DNA from: Advenella sp. S44
GTDB lineage: Bacteria > Pseudomonadota > Gammaproteobacteria > Burkholderiales > Burkholderiaceae_B
DNA length: 64,000 bases
Direction: 5' to 3'
Assembly (NCBI RefSeq): GCF_002810445.1
Contig: NZ_NEXS01000003.1
Location: 1,364,001 to 1,428,000 of the forward strand
Shown: positions 26,585 through 35,315 of the stretch, in pieces
Layout: each line of letters starts with the position of its first letter
How positions within the stretch are numbered: position 1 is the first letter of the stretch
Translations under genes and position numbers: made by a program
Notes under the pieces: generated by a model
Told to the model about the DNA's origin: nothing
The model's input: the letters and a program-made list of their open reading frames with translations, nothing else
Database searches by the model: none

Positions 26585-27502
26585 TCATGCCATGCGAATT
26601 CCAGCCAAATGTCGGAACGACGTTTCCCTGGCTAGTTCGACAAATGCCTGAATATAGGGTGTCTGACGATCTTCCGTGCGAATGGCTGCATATAGCGTGC
26701 GCCAGATTCCCGGGGCTTCGCCCAGATGTACAATCCTCAGCCAGTCCTGTGCCTGATATTCGGTGAGCGCCCAGTTCGGTAGTGCGGCTACACCGCGATT
26801 GCTATTGACCAGTTGGATGATCATGGGGGTGAGTTCCGATTTGCGTATAGAAGCCGGTTCCACGCCGGCCGGATCCAGAAACGCCGTGAAGATGTCCAGT
26901 CGCTCTTCTTCCACAGGATAAGTAATCAGCACCTGGTTACTCAGGTCGGCCGGCTTGATAAAGCGCTTGCGGGCCAGCAGGTTGTCGGCCGCGACTGCCA
27001 GCACCAGTTCATATTTGAACAGCGGGACGTATTCCACCGACTCATCGGGTATGGGGTCTGAGGTAATGACCAGGTCAAGGTCTCCGCGCATCAGCGCAGG
27101 AATGGGTGCAAAGGAGAATGCAGCGGACAAGTCAAGCGAGATGTCCTGCCACTGCAACCGAAACGCATCCAGCGTGGGCATCAGCCACTGAAAACACGAA
27201 TGGCACTCGATAGCCAGGTATAAGCGGCCCGTGCTGCCTGAGGCCAGTTTTTGCATTTCCCTTTCCGCGCTGCGTATACGCGGTAGGACCTCGTCGGCCA
27301 GAGTCAGCAGGCGTAAAGCTGCAGTCGTAAAGCGGGCAGGGCGGGTACGGCGATTAAGCAGATTCAGATCCAGCCTGCTTTCCAGTTCGCGAATTTGATG
27401 CGAGAGGGCCGATTGTGTTACGGACAGGCGTTCGGCGGCATCTTGCAGGTTACCGGCTTCACGAATGGCGGTCAGCGTTTCAAGATGTTTAATTTCAATC
27501 AT
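26585..27502 (-). CDS. metR: MetR, LysR-type regulator of methionine synthesis
   Basis: This 305-residue LysR-family activator has an N-terminal helix-turn-helix (about residues 1-60) reading LETLTAIREAGNLQDAAERLSVTQSALSHQI. Its effector domain contains LAIECHSCFQWLMPTLD, characteristic of MetR, which binds homocysteine. It is divergent to metE with 300 bp between them, the classical metR-metE arrangement. Two candidate TGA-N7-TCA type sites lie in that gap. The ATG is at 27500-27502. Confidence 0.93.
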   Translation of the reverse strand: MIEIKHLETLTAIREAGNLQDAAERLSVTQSALSHQIRELESRLDLNLLNRRTRPARFTTAALRLLTLADEVLPRIRSAEREMQKLASGSTGRLYLAIECHSCFQWLMPTLDAFRLQWQDISLDLSAAFSFAPIPALMRGDLDLVITSDPIPDESVEYVPLFKYELVLAVAADNLLARKRFIKPADLSNQVLITYPVEEERLDIFTAFLDPAGVEPASIRKSELTPMIIQLVNSNRGVAALPNWALTEYQAQDWLRIVHLGEAPGIWRTLYAAIRTEDRQTPYIQAFVELARETSFRHLAGIRMA

Positions 27503-27519
27503 GGTAATTTTGGCCTGCG

Positions 27520-27532
27520 TGAGAATTTTTCA
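27520..27532. promoter_or_regulatory. Candidate MetR site 1
   Basis: TGAGAATTTTTCA, one mismatch to TGAANNTNNTTCA and keeping the central T, lies 18 bp upstream of metR, where bound MetR could repress its own gene. Confidence 0.4.
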
Positions 27533-27678
27533 TTTATTAGGATCATATCAAGAAAGTGCCATGTCGGCGCGGGCGTCGTGGTAATGTCTGGTTATAAACA
27601 TATTGGCCATTGAAATAACGATAAAAATCAATGGTATAGAAAACAGTATGAATTCTTCTAATATTACCTTTATAAAAT

Positions 27679-27691
27679 TGAGCTGCCTTCA
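27679..27691. promoter_or_regulatory. Candidate MetR site 2
   Basis: TGAGCTGCCTTCA, 112 bp upstream of metE. It has the outer bases of the MetR consensus and suits activation of metE. Confidence 0.35.
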
Positions 27692-27802
27692 TGCTGTTGT
27701 GGCGGCACAATGCCTGTACTGAATAAATCAGCTTTCGTACAGCCTTGCACGCCGATCGGCGCAATTGCAGCGGCTATTGACTATTACTGGCAGAGATGAC
27801 AT

Positions 27803-30097
27803 ATGGCATTGACACATAACCTGGGTTTCCCGCGAATCGGCGTGAAACGGGAATTGAAAAAAGCGCTGGAGGCCTATTGGGCTGGCCAGTCGAATGAAGA
27901 AGAGCTGGTAGAAACCGGCAAGCAATTGCGCGAGCGTCACTGGGCCATCCAGCATGCCGCCGGCAATGCGTTTGTGACCGTTGGCGATTTTGCCTGGTAC
28001 GACCACATTCTTGAATGGTCCACCACGCTGGGTGTGGTGCCGTCGCGGTTCAATCATCCGCGTAACGCTCCGGTTGATCTGGATACGCTTTTCAGAATGG
28101 CTCGCGGCCGTGCCCCTAGCGGCGATCCTGCTGCGGCTTGTGAGATGACCAAATGGTTCGATACCAATTATCACTACATTGTTCCAGAACTGGCTGCGGA
28201 CCAGGCGTTCTACCTGGCGCGTACGTGCCTGTTTGATCAGGTTAGCCAGGCGCAGGCTTGTGGCTATCAGGTCAAGCCCGTTATTCCCGGGATCCTGACT
28301 TATTTGTGGCTGAGCAAAGGAGAGTCTTTTGCCAACGCAGAAGACGAGCGCAAACTGGCGTTGATTCCGCAACTGCTTGCGGCTTACAAAGACGTGCTTG
28401 CCCGTTTTGCGCAACTGGGCGTGCAGTGGGTACAGGTTGACGAATCTGCGCTGGTGCTCGATTTGCCAGCCGCATGGCAGGATGCCTACAGAGAGGTTTA
28501 TGCGCAGTTGGCTCAAGCGCCGGTCAACATTCTGCTGGCGACTTATTTTGGCGATGTCGCGGACAATACGGAACTGGTATCTTCGCTTCCCGTTGCCGGT
28601 GTTCATTTCGACCTCGTTCGTGCTCCGAAGCAACTGGAAAAGGTTCTGCCGTCCTGGCCTGCAGACCGTGTGCTGTCGGCGGGCATCATCAGTGGTCGCG
28701 AGATCTGGCGTACTGACCTGGATCATGCGGCAGCCGTACTTGGGCCGGTAGCAGAGCAATTGGGCGAGGGGCTGTGGCTGGCGCCGGCTTCGTCGCTGTT
28801 GCATGTACCAGTAGACTTGAGCGAAGAGATTCAGCTGGATGATGAAATCAAAAGCTGGCTGTCTTTTGCCGTGCAAAAACTGGAAGAGCTCAATCTGCTG
28901 GCAGCCGTATTGAATGGCGCAGTCACCGATGAACAAAGCGCCGCCCTTGTTCGCCAGCGTGCCGCGCTGGCCGATCGCAAAGTATCACGTCGCATTCACA
29001 ATCCGGCTGTCACCGAACGCGTCAATGGCGCGTCTTCAGTTTCCCGCGACCGCACGCCATTTGCCGAGCGTATTAGCAAACAGCGTGCCGCGCTGGGTCT
29101 GCCGGACTTTCCCACAACGACTATTGGTTCTTTCCCGCAAACGCCGGAAATTCGCAAGCTGCGCCGTGATTGGAAGGCCGGTGCAATCACCGATACGAAT
29201 TATGAAGAAGCCATTCGCCAGGAAATTCGCGACGTGGTCAAGTTCCAGGAAGAGGCAGGTCTTGATGTGCTGGTTCATGGCGAGCCCGAGCGCAACGACA
29301 TGGTGGAATACTTTGGCGAGCTGCTGGCCGGTTTTGCATTCACGCAGAACGGCTGGGTGCAAAGTTACGGTTCGCGCTGCGTCAAACCACCCATTATCTA
29401 CGGCGATGTGGCGCGCTTGATTCCCATGACGGTTGAATGGACGGCCTTTGCCCAATCGCTGACCGACAAACCCATGAAAGGGATGCTGACCGGGCCGGTT
29501 ACAGTCTTGCAATGGTCCTTCGTACGTGACGATCAGTCGCGCCAGGCAACGTGCCTGCAATTGGCGCTGGCGCTGCGTGACGAAGTGGTGGATTTGGAAA
29601 AAGCCGGTATTCGCGTCATCCAGATCGACGAGCCTGCATTCCGTGAGGGCCTGCCGCTGCGCAAGGCGGACTGGCAAGCCTATCTTGACTGGGCAGTCGA
29701 CTGTTTCAAACTCAGCACATCTGGCGTGCAGGATACAACCCAGATCCACACGCATATGTGTTATTCGGAGTTCAACGACATTATCGAATCTATTGCGGCA
29801 ATGGATGCCGATGTGATTACCATTGAAACCTCCCGCTCGAATATGGAGTTGCTCGAAGCGTTTGAACGCTTCAACTATCCGAACGATATCGGTCCCGGCG
29901 TTTACGATATCCATTCGCCCAACGTACCGGATCGCGAGTGGATGATCCAGCTGATGAACAAGGCGGCCAGTCGTCTGAATCGCAAGCAGCTTTGGGTCAA
30001 TCCCGATTGCGGCCTGAAAACCCGGCAGTGGCCGGAAACACGCAGCGCACTGATCGAAATGGTCAACGCGGCACAGACACTGCGCTCGGCGGCTTAA
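27803..30097 (+). CDS. metE: MetE, cobalamin-independent methionine synthase
   Basis: This 764-residue zinc enzyme moves the methyl group from 5-methyltetrahydropteroyl-tri-glutamate to homocysteine, the last step of methionine synthesis. The N-terminal half begins MALTHNLGFPRIGVKRELKK. The catalytic half shows TTIGSFPQT, VHGEPERNDMVEYF, the zinc-binding IHTHMCYSEF and NPDCGLKTR. The length compares with 753 in E. coli. It is monocistronic, under divergent metR, and ended by a strong intrinsic terminator at 30144-30181. Confidence 0.97.
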   Translation: MALTHNLGFPRIGVKRELKKALEAYWAGQSNEEELVETGKQLRERHWAIQHAAGNAFVTVGDFAWYDHILEWSTTLGVVPSRFNHPRNAPVDLDTLFRMARGRAPSGDPAAACEMTKWFDTNYHYIVPELAADQAFYLARTCLFDQVSQAQACGYQVKPVIPGILTYLWLSKGESFANAEDERKLALIPQLLAAYKDVLARFAQLGVQWVQVDESALVLDLPAAWQDAYREVYAQLAQAPVNILLATYFGDVADNTELVSSLPVAGVHFDLVRAPKQLEKVLPSWPADRVLSAGIISGREIWRTDLDHAAAVLGPVAEQLGEGLWLAPASSLLHVPVDLSEEIQLDDEIKSWLSFAVQKLEELNLLAAVLNGAVTDEQSAALVRQRAALADRKVSRRIHNPAVTERVNGASSVSRDRTPFAERISKQRAALGLPDFPTTTIGSFPQTPEIRKLRRDWKAGAITDTNYEEAIRQEIRDVVKFQEEAGLDVLVHGEPERNDMVEYFGELLAGFAFTQNGWVQSYGSRCVKPPIIYGDVARLIPMTVEWTAFAQSLTDKPMKGMLTGPVTVLQWSFVRDDQSRQATCLQLALALRDEVVDLEKAGIRVIQIDEPAFREGLPLRKADWQAYLDWAVDCFKLSTSGVQDTTQIHTHMCYSEFNDIIESIAAMDADVITIETSRSNMELLEAFERFNYPNDIGPGVYDIHSPNVPDREWMIQLMNKAASRLNRKQLWVNPDCGLKTRQWPETRSALIEMVNAAQTLRSAA

Positions 30098-30143
30098 CCG
30101 CATACGACGCCCAGGTTGGGTGCGTTCTGTTTACCAACCTTTC

Positions 30144-30181
30144 TCACGGGGAATTGGCCTTTGCCACCCCGTGATTTTTTT
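30144..30181 (+). terminator. Intrinsic terminator of metE
   Basis: Stem TCACGGGG/CCCCGTGA (30144-30151 with 30167-30174) is followed by seven T. A second perfect stem (TTGCGGGC/GCCCGCAA) at 30273-30290 lacks a T-tract. Confidence 0.85.
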
Positions 30182-30346
30182 GCCTGGTCGGCGCCAATTG
30201 CCAAAAGCACGGTTCCCTGCGTGCGTGTCGGGTGATTTTGCTTTGCAGCAAAATTTCGTAAAACCGGCCTTTTTGCGGGCGAGCCCGCAAGGGAGTACGC
30301 TATACTTTATCGGTTTACTGACCAATTACTCCTCTATCGTTCCAAC

Positions 30347-30922
30347 ATGTCTCTGGGTTCTTCGGCGCGAAAGCCAATCCACACCCGCAGTATCACCATG
30401 GATGCCTATCTCCGGGAGGATTCACTCTGGGAGCTTGAAGCGCACCTGGTGGACGTAAAAGCCTATGACTTTCCGACCCGGACCGGTGTAACTCACCGAG
30501 CCGGCGACCCGGTGCACGATATGACGATCGTTCTGCTGGTTACACCCGAGGGACTCATTTCCGATGTTCGGGCCAAATATCAGGCAGCGCCTTACGATGC
30601 GGCTTGCATGGCGATTGAAGAAGGCTATCGCGGTCTGATCGGGCTGCATTTGCTGCGCCAGTTCCGGGCGGCGGTGCGCGAACGCTTTGGTCGTGTCGAT
30701 GGCTGTACGCATATGTCGGAACTGGTTGTATTGCTGCCAACGGTTTTTGTGCAGAGTTTATCCGCGCAGCGCCGACAGCAGGCGGAGAGGACAGGTAAGA
30801 AGCCGTTTCAGCTTGAGGGTTGTCACGCGCTGGCCCTGACCTCCCCCGTTGTGCGCGAGCATTATCCGGAATGGTATGTCAATGCCGATGCAGGCGGTAA
30901 ACGCAGGATCAGGCAGTCATGA
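30347..30922 (+). CDS. DUF2889-family protein
   Basis: This 191-residue cytoplasmic protein fits the DUF2889 family. It has an N-terminal HTRSITMDAYLREDSLWELEAHLVD, then KAYDFPTRTG, HRAGDPVHDM and the GCTHMSELV motif near residue 125. No enzyme motif, signal peptide or membrane helix is visible. Members are common in Burkholderiales, often near unrelated metabolic genes. The function is unknown. A TATACT at 30299-30304 may be its -10 element. Confidence 0.8.
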   Translation: MSLGSSARKPIHTRSITMDAYLREDSLWELEAHLVDVKAYDFPTRTGVTHRAGDPVHDMTIVLLVTPEGLISDVRAKYQAAPYDAACMAIEEGYRGLIGLHLLRQFRAAVRERFGRVDGCTHMSELVVLLPTVFVQSLSAQRRQQAERTGKKPFQLEGCHALALTSPVVREHYPEWYVNADAGGKRRIRQS

Positions 30923-31010
30923 TCGTTGTACAGGCTTCAACTAGTCGCATTTCGTGTGCTCGCGCAACGCCGGGCATTTGTTTTTTTTATCCTACGCTAA
31001 TAGGTAATAC

Positions 31011-32171
31011 ATGAAGATCCATGAGTATCAAGGCAAAGAGCTGCTGAAAAAATTCGGCGTGACGGTGCCTCGCGGCATCCCCGCGTTTTCTGTAGACGAG
31101 GCGGTTGCAGCCGCAGAAAAACTCGGCGGCCCGGTTTGGGTTGTCAAGGCGCAGATTCATGCTGGAGGCCGTGGCAAGGGCGGCGGCGTCAAGCTGGCAA
31201 AATCCATTGATGAAGTGCGCCAGCTGGCTTCTGAAATTCTGGGTATGCAGCTGATTACCCATCAGACAGGAGCAGCAGGTCAGAAAGTCAACCGCTTGCT
31301 GATCGAAGAAGGCGCGGATATCAAGAAGGAATATTACGTTGGCATCGTGACCGATCGCGATAGCCAGCGCGTGTGCGTCATGGCTTCCAGCGAAGGCGGT
31401 ATGGACGTCGAGGAAGTGGCGGAAAAAACACCGGAAAAAATCCTGAAAGTATTTGTCGATCCAGCCAAGGGCTTTACCGATGATGAAGCCAAGGAACTGG
31501 CGCGTGGAATTGGCGTACCGGATACATCAGTCGAGAAAGCGGCCGTTGAGTTTCAGAAACTGTACAAGGCTTACTGGGATACCGACTCCTCTTTGGCTGA
31601 AATCAACCCGCTGATCCTGACCGGTTCTGGTGATATCGTTGCGCTTGATGCCAAATTCAACTTTGACTCCAATGCATTGTTCCGTCATCCGGATATCGTC
31701 GAGTATCGCGATCTGGACGAAGAGGACCCGGCAGAAATCGAAGCCAGCAAGTTTGACCTGGCCTACATTCAGCTCGATGGCAACATCGGCTGCCTCGTAA
31801 ACGGCGCGGGTCTTGCCATGGCGACCATGGACACCATCAAACTGTTTGGCGGCGAGCCGGCCAACTTCCTGGACGTCGGCGGTGGCGCGACGGCAGAGAA
31901 GGTGACTGAAGCGTTCAAGATCATGCTCAAGAACAAGGAAGTCAAGGCGATTCTTGTGAATATTTTTGGCGGCATCATGCGCTGCGATGTGATCGCCGAA
32001 GGCGTCATTGCTGCGTGCAAAGCCGTTAACCTCTCAGTCCCGCTGGTTGTACGCATGAAGGGCACCAATGAAGAGACGGGCAAAAAAATGCTCGCCGAGT
32101 CCGGACTGCCAATCATCAGCGCCGATACCATGGCTGAAGCCGCGACCAAAGTCGTAGCCGCCGTTAAGTAA
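31011..32171 (+). CDS. sucC: Succinyl-CoA synthetase beta subunit (SucC)
   Basis: This 386-residue ATP-grasp subunit belongs to the TCA-cycle enzyme that interconverts succinyl-CoA and succinate with ATP or GTP. It begins [17 protein letters not shown], as usual. The ATP-grasp part holds [15 protein letters not shown] and EINPLILT. The C-terminal half holds [11 protein letters not shown] and [13 protein letters not shown]. It is followed after 14 nt by sucD, forming the standard operon. Confidence 0.97.
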   Translation: MKIHEYQGKELLKKFGVTVPRGIPAFSVDEAVAAAEKLGGPVWVVKAQIHAGGRGKGGGVKLAKSIDEVRQLASEILGMQLITHQTGAAGQKVNRLLIEEGADIKKEYYVGIVTDRDSQRVCVMASSEGGMDVEEVAEKTPEKILKVFVDPAKGFTDDEAKELARGIGVPDTSVEKAAVEFQKLYKAYWDTDSSLAEINPLILTGSGDIVALDAKFNFDSNALFRHPDIVEYRDLDEEDPAEIEASKFDLAYIQLDGNIGCLVNGAGLAMATMDTIKLFGGEPANFLDVGGGATAEKVTEAFKIMLKNKEVKAILVNIFGGIMRCDVIAEGVIAACKAVNLSVPLVVRMKGTNEETGKKMLAESGLPIISADTMAEAATKVVAAVK

Positions 32172-32185
32172 GCAAGGAATCATTC

Positions 32186-33067
32186 ATGTCAATTCTGATC
32201 AATAAAGACTCTAAAGTCATCACTCAGGGCATCACCGGTAAAACCGGCCAGTTCCACACACGTATGTGCCGCGATTACGCCAATGGTAAAGAGGCCTTCG
32301 TGGCTGGCGTCAATCCAAAGCGCGCCGGCGAGGACTTCGAAGGCGTGCCTATTTACGCTTCGGTCAAGGACGCGAAGGCGCAAACCGGCGCCAATGTCTC
32401 TGTGATTTACGTTCCACCTGCAGGCGCTGCCGACGCGATCTGGGAAGCCGTAGAGGCGGATCTGGACCTGGTCATCTGCATTACCGAAGGTATTCCGGTT
32501 CGCGATATGCTGGCGGTTCGCAATCGCATGCGTGAAGAAAACAAAAAGACAATGCTGCTGGGCCCGAACTGCCCTGGCCTGATTACGCCCGATGAATTGA
32601 AAATCGGCATCATGCCCGCGCATATCTGCAAAAAAGGTCGCATTGGCGTTGTCAGTCGCTCGGGTACTCTCACATATGAAGCCGTTGCTCAACTGACCGA
32701 ACTGGGTCTGGGACAGTCAAGTGCTGTCGGTATTGGCGGCGATCCGATCAACGGCCTGAAGCACATTGATATTCTCAAAATGTTCAATGACGATCCGGAA
32801 ACCGATGCGGTTGTCATGATCGGCGAGATTGGCGGACCTGACGAAGTCAATGCTGCCGAGTGGGCCAAAGACAACATGAAAAAACCGGTTGTCGGCTTTA
32901 TCGCCGGGGTGACTGCCCCTCCCGGAAAGCGCATGGGCCATGCGGGTGCACTGATCTCAGGCGGTGCCGATACGGCAGATGCCAAACTGGAAATCATGGA
33001 AGCCTGCGGTATCCGTACCACGCGTAATCCTTCAGAAATGGGCAAATTGCTCAAGTCTGTACTGTAA
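32186..33067 (+). CDS. sucD: Succinyl-CoA synthetase alpha subunit (SucD)
   Basis: This 293-residue alpha subunit carries the phosphorylated active-site histidine in GHAGALISG. It has the CoA-binding N-terminus NKDSKVITQGITGKTGQFH, the GPNCPG segment, and GGDPINGLKHIDIL. It pairs with SucC. A long GC-rich stem followed by T-rich sequence (33115-33165) ends the operon. Confidence 0.97.
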   Translation: MSILINKDSKVITQGITGKTGQFHTRMCRDYANGKEAFVAGVNPKRAGEDFEGVPIYASVKDAKAQTGANVSVIYVPPAGAADAIWEAVEADLDLVICITEGIPVRDMLAVRNRMREENKKTMLLGPNCPGLITPDELKIGIMPAHICKKGRIGVVSRSGTLTYEAVAQLTELGLGQSSAVGIGGDPINGLKHIDILKMFNDDPETDAVVMIGEIGGPDEVNAAEWAKDNMKKPVVGFIAGVTAPPGKRMGHAGALISGGADTADAKLEIMEACGIRTTRNPSEMGKLLKSVL

Positions 33068-33114
33068 GCTGCCGTTGCTCATGATCGTCCCATACCGGAC
33101 GATCAATACTGAAA

Positions 33115-33165
33115 CGCCCCTGAATATCACAACTGTCTTGTTGTTCTTCAGGGGCGATTTCTTTT
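33115..33165 (+). terminator. Terminator of sucCD
   Basis: Perfect 10-bp stem CGCCCCTGAA (33115-33124) with TTCAGGGGCG (33147-33156), then ATTTCTTTT. A second 8-bp stem (33083-33090 with 33097-33104) precedes it. Confidence 0.8.
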
Positions 33166-33307
33166 CCGGTGTGGCACCAAGTCAGGGTGGTGTAAGCAAA
33201 GATTCATAGAATGATGGCACGAATAAAAGTATGCCTGCTTGTCCAATCCAGCAGGTGATAACACAGACAGCATTTTTTCATTTTAAAGTCTCTTTGGAAG
33301 GTTCACT

Positions 33308-34003
33308 ATGGATGTAGGTTCTTCGGCGTTCTGGCTCGCCCTGTTGGAAATCGTATGGGTAAATATTCTGCTGTCGGGTGATAATGCCGTGGTCATTGCG
33401 CTCGCAGCCCGCACGTTACCCGAAAACCAGCAGAAAAAAGCAATTGTGATCGGCTCCGGTGCTGCCATTGTGATGCGTATTATTCTGACGCTGGTCGCGG
33501 CCAAGCTGCTGATGTTGCCTTACCTGAAAATAGTCGGTGCTGTGCTATTGGTCTATATCGGAGTGTCACTGGTCAATTCCGGTGATGACGATGGCGGGCA
33601 AGAGAAGACTCACGCTACGCTAATGAGCGCGATTCGCACCATTCTGGTTGCCGACCTGGTAATGAGCCTGGATAACGTGGTGGCGGTTGCTGCTGCAGCG
33701 CATGGGGACACAACGCTGCTGATAATCGGCCTGGCGCTTAGTATCCCGCTTGTGATTTTTGGCAGTACCTTGCTGCTTTCCGTTATTGAAAAGTTTCCGG
33801 TCATTGTCTGGCTGGGTGCGGCTTTGCTCGGTTATATTGCGGGTGAAATGTTCGTGGGTGATCCGGTTATCGAGCCGAGCACCCAGAATTGGGCATCGCT
33901 GGCACATATGACGCATCACCAATTCGGTATCACCGTGGGTATTGCCGGCGCCGTTCTCGTTATTATATTAGGCAAGTTTTTTGTGAGTCGCTCAAAAAAC
34001 TGA
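33308..34003 (+). CDS. TerC-family integral membrane protein (copy 1)
   Basis: This 231-residue protein has about seven hydrophobic helices. The TerC signatures are LLSGDNAVVIALA near residue 22 and ADLVMSLDNVVAVAAAA near residue 115. The paired acidic-asparagine motifs (GDNA and LDN) mark this family. Members include Mn2+ exporters of the YjbE/Alx type and tellurium-resistance proteins; the substrate here is uncertain. A sister gene follows 251 bp downstream. No yybP-ykoY manganese riboswitch motif is visible upstream. Confidence 0.87.
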   Translation: MDVGSSAFWLALLEIVWVNILLSGDNAVVIALAARTLPENQQKKAIVIGSGAAIVMRIILTLVAAKLLMLPYLKIVGAVLLVYIGVSLVNSGDDDGGQEKTHATLMSAIRTILVADLVMSLDNVVAVAAAAHGDTTLLIIGLALSIPLVIFGSTLLLSVIEKFPVIVWLGAALLGYIAGEMFVGDPVIEPSTQNWASLAHMTHHQFGITVGIAGAVLVIILGKFFVSRSKN

Positions 34004-34051
34004 CTTGGAACTGAATACTCTGTTTTATAATTGCTCGCAGTCTGGAGCAGG

Positions 34052-34077
34052 AAAGGGCGCGTAAGTGCCCTTTTTTT
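34052..34077 (+). terminator. Intrinsic terminator after TerC copy 1
   Basis: Stem AAAGGGC/GCCCTTT (34052-34058 with 34067-34073) ends in a run of seven T. Confidence 0.85.
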
Positions 34078-34254
34078 ATGCCGCTCGCCAGAGGTGCCGT
34101 ACCGTAACAGGTCGGCCGGTCGCAGCGGTTGTTTCCATTTTTCCTGCGCCTCCAGGGCGCAGGGCGAGGACGCGGGTGCTGGCATATCAGGGGTAACCGG
34201 CAGTCACCAGACCACTTGCTAATCATACAAATCTAACAGAGGTGATCTTTCATT

Positions 34255-34977
34255 ATGCTTGAGTTTTTTCAGACGCTGAGCTGGACCGCGATATTCCAGA
34301 TTATTCTCATCGACATACTTTTGGGTGGCGACAATGCTGTCATCATCGCCTTGGCTTGCCGCAATCTGGAAAAAGCGCAGCGAATGAAGGGCATTCTTTG
34401 GGGGACTTTCGGCGCCATTATCATGCGAGTGATCCTGATCGCTTTCGCACTGAAGCTGCTGGAAATTCCTTATCTGAAAATTGTCGGCGGCGTATTGCTG
34501 GTGTGGATTGGTATCAAGCTGTTGATTCCGGAAGGGGATGAGCATGGCAATGTCAATGGCGGGACCTCCGTCTGGACTGCGGTCAAGACCATTCTTATTG
34601 CCGACTTTGTCATGAGTTTAGACAATGTGATTGCCATTGCTGCAGCCGCGCAAAAATCCGCGCCCGGGCACGAAGTGGCGTACGTTGCCTTCGGCCTGAT
34701 TGTGAGTGTGCCCATTATTATCTGGGGTAGCACGCTCGTTCTGAAGCTGATCGACAAGTATCCTCTGGTCGTTACCTTGGGCGCAGCATTGTTGGGCTGG
34801 CTGGCTGGTGGCATGCTGGTTTCCGACGTATTTACCGAGAGAACATTCTTCAATGGCGAAGCAGCGCCGCAAACTGTTAAGATTGCAGTTGAAGTCATTG
34901 GCATCATCGTGGTTGTCGGTTTGGGTAAATGGCTGGCTTCCCGCAAGGGCAAGGCGCAGGTCACTGAAACGAGCTGA
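34255..34977 (+). CDS. TerC-family integral membrane protein (copy 2)
   Basis: This 240-residue paralogue of the preceding gene has the same layout: LLGGDNAVIIALACRNL near residue 24 and ADFVMSLDNVIAIAAAA near residue 118. It also has a conserved C-terminal helix EVIGIIVVVGLGKWL. It has its own ribosome site (AGAGGTGATC) and follows an intrinsic terminator, so it is probably transcribed separately. The two proteins have clearly diverged, so this is not a recent duplication. Metal-ion export is the usual inference for the family. Confidence 0.87.
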   Translation: MLEFFQTLSWTAIFQIILIDILLGGDNAVIIALACRNLEKAQRMKGILWGTFGAIIMRVILIAFALKLLEIPYLKIVGGVLLVWIGIKLLIPEGDEHGNVNGGTSVWTAVKTILIADFVMSLDNVIAIAAAAQKSAPGHEVAYVAFGLIVSVPIIIWGSTLVLKLIDKYPLVVTLGAALLGWLAGGMLVSDVFTERTFFNGEAAPQTVKIAVEVIGIIVVVGLGKWLASRKGKAQVTETS

Positions 34978-35042
34978 ACCCCAGCTTACAAAATCCGATA
35001 CCACCCGGCAGGCCGTCCGGACCCCGGTGTATCGGAAGGCGG

Positions 35043-35079
35043 CCCCGCCAGGCTTCGTGCCCCGGCGGGGCTTGTTGTT
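35043..35079 (+). terminator. Terminator after TerC copy 2
   Basis: Stem GCCCCGCC/GGCGGGGC (35043-35050 with 35064-35071) is followed by TTGTTGTTTT. It overlaps the first copy of the 33-bp repeat. Confidence 0.6.
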
Positions 35080-35194
35080 TTGCATGTTCGCAGACACCGA
35101 CTAGTTTTAGTATCTTTGCGAACACTGGGGCTTGTTGCCCTGCAAATCCGCGGTGACCGGGTCTTGTTGTTTTGCATGTGGGCAGACACCGCGT
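35067..35194. repeat. Three copies of a 33-bp repeat
   Basis: Copies lie at 35067-35100, 35127-35160 and 35159-35192. The shared core is GGGGCTTGTTG-TTTTGCA followed by a variable part and G-ACACCG. The first and third are almost identical (GTTCGCAGACACCG against GTGGGCAGACACCG). They fill the gap before the 31-residue ORF. Confidence 0.7.
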
Positions 35195-35219
35195 CTGTCA
35201 CTCGTATGAAGGTTGAACT

Positions 35220-35315
35220 ATGGAAGAAAAACCCAAACGCAGCATTTTGCAAGGGCTGTTTATCCTGGCTGTAATCGGTATCGTCATAACGGTAGCCATT
35301 AATTATTTGCGCTGA
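35220..35315 (+). CDS. 31-residue single-helix membrane protein
   Basis: The frame ATG...TGA reads MEEKPKRSILQGLF and continues into a strongly hydrophobic helix (residues about 10-28, ILQGLFILAVIGIVITVAIN), ending LR. GAAGG lies 6 nt upstream as a ribosome site. Charged residues before one helix and a short C-terminus are typical of small regulatory membrane proteins. I do not recognise the family. It could also be a chance frame, but the sequence is coherent and the codon choice looks normal. Confidence 0.55.
   Translation: MEEKPKRSILQGLFILAVIGIVITVAINYLR

Larger units (their letters stand above)
27503..27802. promoter_or_regulatory. Divergent metR-metE control region
   Basis: 300 bp with no gene. 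Two candidate MetR sites (27520-27532 and 27679-27691) fit TGAG-N5-TTCA, one base from the E. coli consensus TGAA-N5-TTCA. I see no cobalamin riboswitch elements in the metE leader. Confidence 0.5.

Noticed and set aside
27503-27802. Cobalamin riboswitch in front of metE
   Set aside because: No conserved B12-box or long structured leader; MetR control explains the arrangement.
27728-28936. 402-codon antisense frame in metE
   Set aside because: Shadow of metE. Composition (many Arg, Gln, Cys, His) is typical of reverse-strand artefacts.
33068-34254. yybP-ykoY (manganese) riboswitch upstream of the TerC genes
   Set aside because: Conserved loop sequences of that riboswitch are not found before either gene.
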